A DNA stretch of 35,222 nt from assembly GCF_946220915.1 (NCBI RefSeq), contig NZ_CAMIHH010000023.1, forward strand, positions 1 to 35,222, given 5' to 3'. Shown in pieces: positions 25,526 through 32,933 of the stretch. Positions within the stretch are counted from its first letter, which is position 1. Each line of letters opens with the position of its first letter. The notes under the pieces are model-generated. The model ran no database searches and was not told where the DNA came from. It worked only from the letters and a program-made list of their open reading frames with translations. A program made the translations under genes and the position numbers. The DNA comes from an uncultured Flavobacterium sp. GTDB lineage: Bacteria; Bacteroidota; Bacteroidia; Flavobacteriales; Flavobacteriaceae.

Positions 25526-26549
25526 GCTCTTTTTATACCTGCTGCTTAGTTTCCTGCTGCTTATTATTTTGGCAGCCTGGTCGCTGTACAGCGGGGTTTT
25601 TGTATTCGAAAAACATTCGTTCTTAGAAATATTCAACGGTATCATTGCCAATGATGGCAGCATAGACCCGTCCGAACGTTTTGTGCTCATGGACCTGAGG
25701 TTGCCGCGCATTGTTATGGGAATCCTCATCGGGAGCGCGCTGGCGGTTTCGGGCACGTGCCTCCAGGGCATGTTCCGCAACCCGCTTGCCACCCCCGATT
25801 TGCTGGGCATTACTGCCGGGGCTTCCTTGTTTGCAGCCATTACCATTGTGCTGGGCAGCTATATTAAGCCTTATATCCCCGAAGTGCTGCACTATTCGCT
25901 GCTAAGCATCATGGCTTTTTTAGGCGCGCTTATCACTATGGTGCTGGTATACCGCCTCTCGAACCAGGGAGGCCGTACTAACATAGTAATGATGCTTTTA
26001 AGCGGCGTTGCCATAACAGCCATAGGTTTTGCAGCCATGGGGCTGCTCATATTTTTCAGTAAAGATGAAGAGCTGCGCGACCTTACTTTTTGGAACCTGG
26101 GCAGCCTTGCCGGGGCTACGTGGGCTAAGTGCGCCATACTTGCTGTGGTAATAGGCGCATCATTTGCCGTTCTCATCAATAAAGGGAAAGCCCTTAACGC
26201 CATGATGCTGGGCGAAACCGATGCACAACACCTGGGCATACCCGTTGAACGGATAAAAAAACAAATTGTGGTACTTACTGCGTTAATGGTAGGTGCCTGT
26301 GTGGCATTTGCCGGGACTATAAGCTTCATGGGGCTAATTGTGCCTTATATATTACGGCTCATATTCAGGAGCAAGTACAACATTATATTGCCGCTCGCGG
26401 CGGTGTGGGGCAGCATACTGATGCTTACCGCCGATACCGTGAGCCGCATCATAGCCCCGCCGAGCGAAATATCTGTCGGGGTATTGACCGCCTTCATGGG
26501 CGCACCCATTTTCATGATCATCCTGATTCGCAACAGGAAACAAATGTAA
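25515..26549 (+). CDS. hmuU: Heme ABC transporter permease HmuU (FecCD family)
   Basis: This 344-residue inner-membrane protein belongs to the FecCD/BtuC permease family and forms the channel for heme. It shows about nine or ten hydrophobic segments. Family motifs include LRLPRIVMGILIGSALAVSG followed by LQGMFRNPLATPDLLGITAG near the first third, and GTISFMGLIVPYILRL near the C-terminus, where the ATPase docks. The ATG at 25515 (MRNKLFLYLLLSF) is chosen over an upstream TTG at 25506. Its start overlaps the end of hmuT by 11 nt, and hmuV starts 3 nt after its stop. Confidence 0.94.
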   Translation: MRNKLFLYLLLSFLLLIILAAWSLYSGVFVFEKHSFLEIFNGIIANDGSIDPSERFVLMDLRLPRIVMGILIGSALAVSGTCLQGMFRNPLATPDLLGITAGASLFAAITIVLGSYIKPYIPEVLHYSLLSIMAFLGALITMVLVYRLSNQGGRTNIVMMLLSGVAITAIGFAAMGLLIFFSKDEELRDLTFWNLGSLAGATWAKCAILAVVIGASFAVLINKGKALNAMMLGETDAQHLGIPVERIKKQIVVLTALMVGACVAFAGTISFMGLIVPYILRLIFRSKYNIILPLAAVWGSILMLTADTVSRIIAPPSEISVGVLTAFMGAPIFMIILIRNRKQM

Positions 26550-26552
26550 CCT

Positions 26553-27329
26553 ATGCTTGAGGCAAGTAACATATCGTACGCACACCGCAAATTTACCATA
26601 CTCGAGGGGATCGACATTTCCGTTAATCCCGGTGAGCTGCTGGTTATTGTTGGCCCTAATGGTGCCGGCAAGAGTACGCTGTTGAGTGTTTTGGCCAACG
26701 AAATGGGCAAAACTGCAGACCCGGTAACCTTCAAGAAGAAAACCTTTAAGCAATGGGACGATAAGGAGCTGGCGCACAACAAGGCAAAATTCTCCCAAAG
26801 CAACAATAGCGATATCCCGCTCACGGTGGCCGATGTGGTCATGATGGGGCGTTACCCGTACTTTAGCGCAACGCCATCGCAAACCGATAAAAACGCTGCT
26901 CTTACGGCGATGGAGGAAACCGATGTGGCTTCGCTGAAAGACCGTGATTACAATTCCCTTTCCGGAGGCGAAAAGCAGCGGGTACATTTGGCACGGGTAT
27001 TGTGCCAATTGGACAATGACGTATCGGAGAAGCTGGTGTTTCTGGACGAGCCGCTCAACAATCTCGATGTGCTGCACCAGCACCGCATCCTGCATACGGT
27101 GAAAAGCTTTACCGAGAGGGGCAACACCGCCATAATGGTGCTGCACGACCTTAACCTTGCAGCGCAGTTTGCCGACAGGGTAATGCTGCTCAAAAAAGGA
27201 AAGATCGTTGCGCACGATGTACCCGATAAGGTTTTTACGAAAGATATAATAAGCCGGGTGTACAACTTTCCGTGTACGATATGTGCCAACCCGGTCAACC
27301 AGAACCCGTTAATCATTTTTGGAATTTAA
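26553..27329 (+). CDS. hmuV: Heme ABC transporter ATP-binding protein HmuV
   Basis: This 258-residue cytoplasmic ATPase powers the heme importer. It has Walker A GPNGAGKS (about residues 33-40), a Q-loop region with FSQSNNSDIPLTVADVVMMG (typical of siderophore/heme importers), the signature LSGGEKQRVHLARVL, Walker B KLVFLDEPLNNLD and the switch histidine in VLHDLNLAAQ. The length and C-terminus (NFPCTICANPVNQNPLIIFG) are normal for HmuV. It is translated between hmuU (3 nt upstream) and hmuS (12 nt downstream). Confidence 0.95.
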   Translation: MLEASNISYAHRKFTILEGIDISVNPGELLVIVGPNGAGKSTLLSVLANEMGKTADPVTFKKKTFKQWDDKELAHNKAKFSQSNNSDIPLTVADVVMMGRYPYFSATPSQTDKNAALTAMEETDVASLKDRDYNSLSGGEKQRVHLARVLCQLDNDVSEKLVFLDEPLNNLDVLHQHRILHTVKSFTERGNTAIMVLHDLNLAAQFADRVMLLKKGKIVAHDVPDKVFTKDIISRVYNFPCTICANPVNQNPLIIFGI

Positions 27330-27341
27330 ATACACACTATA

Positions 27342-28379
27342 ATGGATACCACGACAAATACACTGAAATCGCAGTGGGAGGCCCTGAAAGCCGAGAACCC
27401 GCACATGAGGATACGCAATGCAGCCGAGCAGCTTGGCGTTAGCGAAGCCGAGCTTGTAGCTACAAGCGTTGGCGATACCGTAACGCGCCTCCGCCCGGAG
27501 TTTGCCGCCATACTTACCGATGTTGAAAAACTGGGCAAGGTTATGGGCCTTACGCGTAACGACGAGTGCGTACATGAGCGCAAGGGCGTTTACCTTAACC
27601 CCGATTTCAGCAGCCCGTTCGCGGGATTGTTTGTGGGTGAGGACATTGACATGCGTATTTTCCTTTCACACTGGGACAAAGCTTTCGCTGTATCTGAAAC
27701 CGGCGAGCACGGCGACAGGAAGAGCCTTCAGTTTTTTGGGAAAGATGGCCTTGCCATCCACAAAATATATTTGACCAAAGATAGTAATGCCGAAGCCTTT
27801 GATGCCCTGGTAGAGCAATTCAGATCGGATAACCAAAGCCAGGAAGAAACAACTGTAGAAGTGCCGCTTATCATCGACGAAAAGCCGGATGCCGATATTG
27901 ACGTAGCTGCTTTCCAGGAAGCATGGAACGGATTGAAAGACACGCACGCGTTCTTCGGCATGCTGAAGAAATTCGGCGTTACCCGAACGCAGGCGCTCCG
28001 CCTTGCCCCTAATGAGCATTTCGCACAAAAAGTAGATAATAATACAGTAGTAAAAATGCTGGAAGGCGCTGCTGAAAGTAAGCTGCCTATCATGTGCTTT
28101 GTGGGCAACCGCGGCAACATCCAGATACACACCGGGCTGGTACGCAAAACCATGTGGCACAACCAGTGGTTCAACGTAATGGACCCGGATTTTAACCTTC
28201 ACCTCGACACAAGCAAGATCGCGCAAACGTGGATCGTGCGCAAGCCAACCGAGGACGGTGATGTAACTGCCGTTGAAGTATACAACGAAATGGGCGAGAT
28301 CATCGTTCAGTTCTTCGGCAAGAGGAAACCGGGCATCCCTGAGCTCCAGGAATGGAGGGAGCTTGTTGCTTCGCTATAA
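27342..28379 (+). CDS. hmuS: Hemin-degrading / heme-handling factor HmuS (HemS/ChuS family)
   Basis: This 345-residue cytoplasmic protein accepts heme after import; family members (HemS, ChuS, HmuS) store, traffic or degrade it. It is built from two related repeats, about 20-165 and 195-340. The first has MGLTRNDECVHERKG and GLFVGEDIDMRIFLSHW; the second has MLKKFGVTRTQALRLA and CFVGNRGNIQIHTGLV, with WFNVMDPDFNLHLD. All these blocks are conserved in the family. A terminator and the promoter of the next gene follow directly. Confidence 0.95.
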   Translation: MDTTTNTLKSQWEALKAENPHMRIRNAAEQLGVSEAELVATSVGDTVTRLRPEFAAILTDVEKLGKVMGLTRNDECVHERKGVYLNPDFSSPFAGLFVGEDIDMRIFLSHWDKAFAVSETGEHGDRKSLQFFGKDGLAIHKIYLTKDSNAEAFDALVEQFRSDNQSQEETTVEVPLIIDEKPDADIDVAAFQEAWNGLKDTHAFFGMLKKFGVTRTQALRLAPNEHFAQKVDNNTVVKMLEGAAESKLPIMCFVGNRGNIQIHTGLVRKTMWHNQWFNVMDPDFNLHLDTSKIAQTWIVRKPTEDGDVTAVEVYNEMGEIIVQFFGKRKPGIPELQEWRELVASL

Positions 28380-28405
28380 TTAAGACAGTGTTATATAATT
28401 CAGTT

Positions 28406-28437
28406 AAGCCGTTCCGAAAGGGGCGGCTTTGTTTTTG
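28406..28437 (+). terminator. Terminator of the hmuTUVS operon
   Basis: A 10-bp stem, AAGCCGTTCC (28406-28415) with GGGGCGGCTT (28420-28429), is closed by a GAAA tetraloop (two G-T pairs) and followed by TGTTTTT. It lies 27 nt after the hmuS stop and overlaps the -33 element of the next gene. Confidence 0.9.
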
Positions 28438-28460
28438 TATTATTTCTTTTGCTATTTTTG
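28428..28460 (+). promoter_or_regulatory. Promoter of the LRR surface protein gene
   Basis: TTTG (28428-28431) and TATTTTTG (28453-28460) match the Bacteroidetes -33 and -7 elements with a 21-nt spacer. The ATG at 28479 lies 18 nt downstream, giving a short leader. The -33 element overlaps the hmuTUVS terminator. Confidence 0.6.
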
Positions 28461-28478
28461 GCGGGCAAACCAAACACT

Positions 28479-31019
28479 ATGAAAACCAGTTACATTACCT
28501 TATTGTTACTATCGGTATTTGCAGCATCTGCACAAAACCTCACTTTTTCTGACCCTAATTTTAAATTGGGGCTTATTGGAGGAGCGGCTAACTGCATTGC
28601 GAAAAACCAAAATGGCACGACCATAACGGTAGATGCCAACTCGGACGGCGAAATTCAGCTATCTGAAGCGGAAGCTGTTTATGAACTGTACCTGGGCTAT
28701 ACTAATACAAGTTTTCCCCATATTACCGGGCTGGGCGGCATAGAGCATTTTTCCAGCCTTAGGAAACTGCACCTTGATAACCAACATGTAACTCAGCTGA
28801 ATGTTACGGCCCTGAGCCATCTTGAGGAGCTTAGCTGCAATCATAATATGCTCACAAGCCTTTCGGTAAATGGGCTTTCCAATCTGAAAGTGCTTAAATG
28901 CAACGGCAATGCCACCTACCTTACATCGCTAAGCCTCAATGGCCTTCCAAACCTTGAAATCCTCGAATGCGGCAGTAATGATTTTACATCGCTCGACCTT
29001 TCGGGCTTACACAACCTTAAAGAAGCCTGGGTAACTTATAATCAGCTTACCGGCCTTAATGTTGCCGGCCTTTCCAACCTTGAAAAATTATCGTGCGACC
29101 ATAACAACCTGACCAGCATCAATACAACCGGGCTTACAGCGCTAACCGAGTTAAACTGCGGCGTTAATAATATCAGCACGTTAGCCTATGAAACAATGCC
29201 TGCCCTGGAGACGCTGAATTGTCTTGATAATGAATTAACCTCGTTAAACATTTCGGCCATGCCCGCCCTCAATTACCTCGTGGCTTCCCAAAATCCTCTT
29301 GGTACGCTCGACTTCTCCGGGCAAAACAACCTGTATACGGTATACTGCGATTATTGCAGCCTTACGTCGCTGGATGTATCCGGAAGCAGTAGCCTCTATG
29401 AGCTGCATTGCAGCGGCAATTCATTGACATCACTGGATTTTTCGGCCAATACGGACCTTTACCGACTGGATGCCACATACAATGAGCTGGAATACCTGAA
29501 CCTCAAAAATGGCTCCCCGGTTAACTCATACATCTCGTTTCACTCCAATCCCACGCTGCAATATATTTGTGCGGATGAGGAAGAAATACAACATTTCCAG
29601 CAGAATTACAACCTTGGGCCAAACTGTGTTGTCAATTCCTATTGCTCGTTTGTGCCTGGCGGAGAATTTTATAGTGTTACCGGGTCATTTTCGTATGACA
29701 GCGATGCCGACGGATGCGATAGTGCCGACACCCTTTTACCCCTACAGGCCATCAGTGTTAGCAACGGAACAAACTCCGGCACATTTATGTCCGGTAACAA
29801 TGATACCTATAGCATTCCGCTGCAGGCAGGCACACACGTGCTTACACCGGTAGTGTCAAACCCTGGCTATTTTTCCGTTACACCGGAAAGTATTTCAGTC
29901 ACTTTTCCCGATGCCGGCGACAATGCCGTACAAAACTTTTGCCTTACTGCTTTAGGAGTCTTTAACGACGTTGAAACAGCCATAGTGCCACTGGAACCCG
30001 CCCGACCGGGTTTTGATGCCTCCTATCGCCTGTATTTTTCAAACAGAGGTACAACCACACTTAGTGGCAGCATAACATTTGAATTCATGGACGACCTGAT
30101 GGATTATGTTTCTGCAAGCATCATTCCTTCCCTGGCAGCTCCACCGCTTCTTACATGGGACTATAGCAACCTTAACCCGTTCGAGACACGTTTTATCGAT
30201 ATTGTCATGAATATCAATTCCCCCCAGGAATCCCTGCCGGTGACTATTGATGACAATCTTGGATTTACGGCAATAATTACACCTGTCGAAGAAGACACAA
30301 CACCCTGGGACAACCGCTTTGAGCTGAAGCAGACCGTTGTAGGCTCTTATGACCCCAATGATAAAACCTGCCTTGAAGGCGAAAAGATATTGCCGGAAAT
30401 GGCAGGGGAATATGTGCATTACCTCATCCGGTTTGAGAATACCGGGAATTATTTTGCACAGAATATAGTCGTAGCTGATATAATTGACACTGATAAGTTT
30501 GAGATTGCCACACTGGTGCCATTGCATGCAAGCCACCCTTACATAACGCGGATTACCGGCAATAAAGCAGAATTTATATTTGAAGGCATAGAGTTGCCGG
30601 GAATGCCCAACGAAGAACGGCACGGGTTCATCGCCTTTAAAATTAAAACGCTGGCTTCGTTACAGCTTAACGATACCTTTAGCAATACTGCCGCTATATA
30701 TTTTGATTACAATGCCCCGATCGTTACCGAGCCCGCTATTACCACTTTTGCATTGGCGATGGCAAATGCTGCCTTTGATCCTGACACCCATATATCGCTT
30801 TATCCTAACCCGGCAGCGAACACGCTATACCTTGACCTTAAAGAAGGCATAAGCCTTAAAAACGCTGAAGTCTGCAATGTGATGGGGCAGGTAATCATTG
30901 CGATACCATGTCTCTCCGGAAGAAATGACATTGACATTTCCACACTTGCTGCAGGTACCTATTTTATAAGGGCCAAAACAAATGAAGGAGTTGCTTATGC
31001 GAGGTTCATCAAAAAATAG
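28479..31019 (+). CDS. Leucine-rich-repeat T9SS-exported surface protein
   Basis: This 846-residue surface protein has a signal peptide (MKTSYITLLLLSVFAASAQ), an EF-hand-like calcium-binding loop at residues 52-63 (DANSDGEIQLSE, with D, N, D, G, I and E at canonical places), and about 14 internalin-like leucine-rich repeats up to about residue 380 (units such as LEELSCNHNMLTSL, period about 21-23). Next come beta-rich domains, including a conserved block found in many Bacteroidetes surface proteins (GSYDPNDKTCLEGEKI, YLIRFENTGN, FSNTAAIYFDYNAPIVTEPA; the DUF7619-type domain), and a canonical type A T9SS sorting domain at the end (LYPNPAANTLYLDL, DISTLAAGTYFIRAKT, YARFIKK). The ATG at 28479 is preferred over an upstream TTG at 28449 that lies inside the promoter. 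The ligand is unknown; a role in adhesion or substrate capture is an inference. Confidence 0.88.
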   Translation: MKTSYITLLLLSVFAASAQNLTFSDPNFKLGLIGGAANCIAKNQNGTTITVDANSDGEIQLSEAEAVYELYLGYTNTSFPHITGLGGIEHFSSLRKLHLDNQHVTQLNVTALSHLEELSCNHNMLTSLSVNGLSNLKVLKCNGNATYLTSLSLNGLPNLEILECGSNDFTSLDLSGLHNLKEAWVTYNQLTGLNVAGLSNLEKLSCDHNNLTSINTTGLTALTELNCGVNNISTLAYETMPALETLNCLDNELTSLNISAMPALNYLVASQNPLGTLDFSGQNNLYTVYCDYCSLTSLDVSGSSSLYELHCSGNSLTSLDFSANTDLYRLDATYNELEYLNLKNGSPVNSYISFHSNPTLQYICADEEEIQHFQQNYNLGPNCVVNSYCSFVPGGEFYSVTGSFSYDSDADGCDSADTLLPLQAISVSNGTNSGTFMSGNNDTYSIPLQAGTHVLTPVVSNPGYFSVTPESISVTFPDAGDNAVQNFCLTALGVFNDVETAIVPLEPARPGFDASYRLYFSNRGTTTLSGSITFEFMDDLMDYVSASIIPSLAAPPLLTWDYSNLNPFETRFIDIVMNINSPQESLPVTIDDNLGFTAIITPVEEDTTPWDNRFELKQTVVGSYDPNDKTCLEGEKILPEMAGEYVHYLIRFENTGNYFAQNIVVADIIDTDKFEIATLVPLHASHPYITRITGNKAEFIFEGIELPGMPNEERHGFIAFKIKTLASLQLNDTFSNTAAIYFDYNAPIVTEPAITTFALAMANAAFDPDTHISLYPNPAANTLYLDLKEGISLKNAEVCNVMGQVIIAIPCLSGRNDIDISTLAAGTYFIRAKTNEGVAYARFIKK

Positions 31020-31025
31020 GCGGGA

Positions 31026-31724
31026 TTAGCACTTCCCATCTACCCGGCAGCTGTCGCCTTCAATAATGTCAAGAGGCCCGTTAGCCTGCGCCCATTCGCC
31101 ATAGGATTTTTCAAGCACATCTAAAAAGGCATCGGCTTCCTGCGCGCCGCTAACGGCATATTTTCGGTTAAATACAAAGAATGGTACGCCGCGCACGTCT
31201 ATGTTGCGGGCTTCCTGTATGTCCATCACCACGTCCTGGAAATAGGCTTCGCTGCCCATGGCTTTGGCAAGCTCTGCCGTATTAAGCCCTACAGATGCGG
31301 CAATTTCCAGTTGTACTCCCGAATCGTCAATATTTTTGCCATCGGTAAAATACGCTTTAAATAGCGCTTCCTTAACTTCGCCCTGCTTTCCGTGCTCTGC
31401 GGCAAAATGCAGCAAGCGGTGTGCATTAAAGCTGTTGGCGGGTATTGCTTTATCAAGGTTATATTCCAGTCCGGTTTCAGCAGCCATTCTGCCTACATAG
31501 CCATTCATTTCTGTTGCTTCTTCAATGGATATGCCTTTGTGTTCGGCCAGGAACTCATGCAGGTTTTTGGTAGGGTCGGTTACCATTTCTGGCGAAAGCA
31601 GATAACTTTTCCACTCGATTTCCACTTTGTCTTTTTCCTCAAATTTTTCGAGCGCCTGCTCAAAACGGCGCTTTCCTATATAGCAGAACGGACACATGAT
31701 GTCGCTCCATATCTCAATTTTCAT
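31026..31724 (-). CDS. DsbA/FrnE-like thiol oxidoreductase
   Basis: This 232-residue protein is a thioredoxin-fold oxidoreductase of the DsbA/FrnE group. The active-site CPFC is at residues 11-14 (DIMCPFCYIGKRRFE), the usual helical insertion follows, and the cis-proline is in GVPFFVFNRKYAVSGAQ. Two more cysteines close the protein (SCRVDGKC), as in FrnE-type proteins. No signal peptide is seen from the ATG at 31724, so it acts in the cytoplasm; the start at 31811 would add a low-quality extension. A TACCTTTG -7-like element lies at 31747-31740. It converges with the LRR gene (6-nt gap) and follows the HmuY terminator. Confidence 0.92.
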   Translation of the reverse strand: MKIEIWSDIMCPFCYIGKRRFEQALEKFEEKDKVEIEWKSYLLSPEMVTDPTKNLHEFLAEHKGISIEEATEMNGYVGRMAAETGLEYNLDKAIPANSFNAHRLLHFAAEHGKQGEVKEALFKAYFTDGKNIDDSGVQLEIAASVGLNTAELAKAMGSEAYFQDVVMDIQEARNIDVRGVPFFVFNRKYAVSGAQEADAFLDVLEKSYGEWAQANGPLDIIEGDSCRVDGKC

Positions 31725-31785
31725 GATAGTGTGTTTTTGCAAAGGTAGTGATAAAAAAAGCGCAGCTTCGGGATCACGCTGTAAC

Positions 31786-31822
31786 AAAAAAATCCCGCAA
31801 GGCATGGACACCCCCCGGGATT
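31786..31822 (-). terminator. Terminator of the hmuR-hmuY unit
   Basis: AATCCCG (31791-31797) pairs with CGGGATT (31816-31822) around an 18-nt loop. On the minus strand the stem runs into about seven T. It lies 34 nt after the hmuY stop at 31856. Confidence 0.75.
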
Positions 31823-31855
31823 CAAATAAAACAAAAACTAACTTACTAAAAAACC

Positions 31856-32920
31856 TTATTGCAGCAACGCATACTGGAACACCGGGAAGCCCCTGTGCCC
31901 GCCGGTGCTTAGCATCGAAAGGAATTTGATTTTATAATAGTTGCCATCGCGGTCCTGAAGGACGAAGAATACATCATTATATACCTGTACCGGCAATACG
32001 CTTCTCCAGTTGGCGCCTATTGCCCTTTGGTCGGTACTAAATGCAAAATCGCCTGTTTCCAGTGCCTGGAGCGAAAATGCTTCGTAGGCAGCGCTGTCAC
32101 CCTCGATCATGAGTGCCGTAACACCCGCTTTGGTATTTGTAACGATATAATCGGAATAAAAATAAGCCCCGGATGATACCGTACCCATGAATACCTCATT
32201 GGTAAAGGTGGTAAAGTTCATGTCCCACTTGTCCTTTTCCGGCTCAGCCTGCACAGTTGTACCTGTAGCAAGGCTAAAGAACACATGGTTATAAGCAGCA
32301 TTTTTTGTAATGGCTACTTCTGTTGCAGTAGTGGCTTCAAGGTTGGCATATTGTACTTTATAGCCGCTGCCGTCCCTCCATACCTTTACTTTTTTCCATC
32401 CCCTCGGATCTCCCGCTACGTTAGATGTGCCTGGCTCTACTGTATTTGTAGGTATCTGGCTGCCCATGTTTACAAGGTATACTTTGGCGGCTGCCTCGCT
32501 GGATGCAATAGTTCCGAAAGCGGTTTGCGATAGGCTACCGTTCGGATGGTCAATGTAGGCCATGTTGGCTGCGTCAAACGTTCCTACGGCCACCATTTGG
32601 TCTTCTTCCTGTACAAGGCTGATATCGGTGGTTTCAAGCTGCTTTACAGCCATCCTTAGCGATCCGTTGATCACTACCCTGAAATCGTCGCCGGAGTAAA
32701 AGCCAAGGTCCCAGCTGTCGCGTGCAACATTTGTGGTGCTTTCCCCGCTGAGGTCTACATATACCTGGTTTTGCTGTGTTGGCCCGCCTACATTCAGAGG
32801 ATGTTCTGCCGTGCCAAAAATGGTACCGCCCGAAACAGGCTCTATGGGCGCTACGTTGCTGTCGTCATCACCGCATGCGAAGGCCAGGAAGGCCAGCGGA
32901 AGTAAAAATATCTTTTTCAT
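31856..32920 (-). CDS. hmuY: HmuY-type heme-binding lipoprotein
   Basis: This 354-residue protein is a lipoprotein of the HmuY family, which takes heme from host carriers and passes it to the TonB-dependent receptor. The lipobox is LAFLAFAC (Cys16, followed by GDDD, which suggests outer-membrane or surface retention). Family features include a WDLGFYSG strand, the middle WDMNFTTFTNEV strand and, near the end, DGNYYKIKFLSM followed by GGHRGFPVFQYALL. Its length is longer than the about 216 residues of P. gingivalis HmuY. It starts 13 nt after the stop of the receptor gene, so the two are co-transcribed; in P. gingivalis the order is reversed (hmuY then hmuR). The heme ligands cannot be named with certainty from sequence alone. 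Confidence 0.88.
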   Translation of the reverse strand: MKKIFLLPLAFLAFACGDDDSNVAPIEPVSGGTIFGTAEHPLNVGGPTQQNQVYVDLSGESTTNVARDSWDLGFYSGDDFRVVINGSLRMAVKQLETTDISLVQEEDQMVAVGTFDAANMAYIDHPNGSLSQTAFGTIASSEAAAKVYLVNMGSQIPTNTVEPGTSNVAGDPRGWKKVKVWRDGSGYKVQYANLEATTATEVAITKNAAYNHVFFSLATGTTVQAEPEKDKWDMNFTTFTNEVFMGTVSSGAYFYSDYIVTNTKAGVTALMIEGDSAAYEAFSLQALETGDFAFSTDQRAIGANWRSVLPVQVYNDVFFVLQDRDGNYYKIKFLSMLSTGGHRGFPVFQYALLQ

Positions 32921-32933
32921 AATGCTTAGTTAT

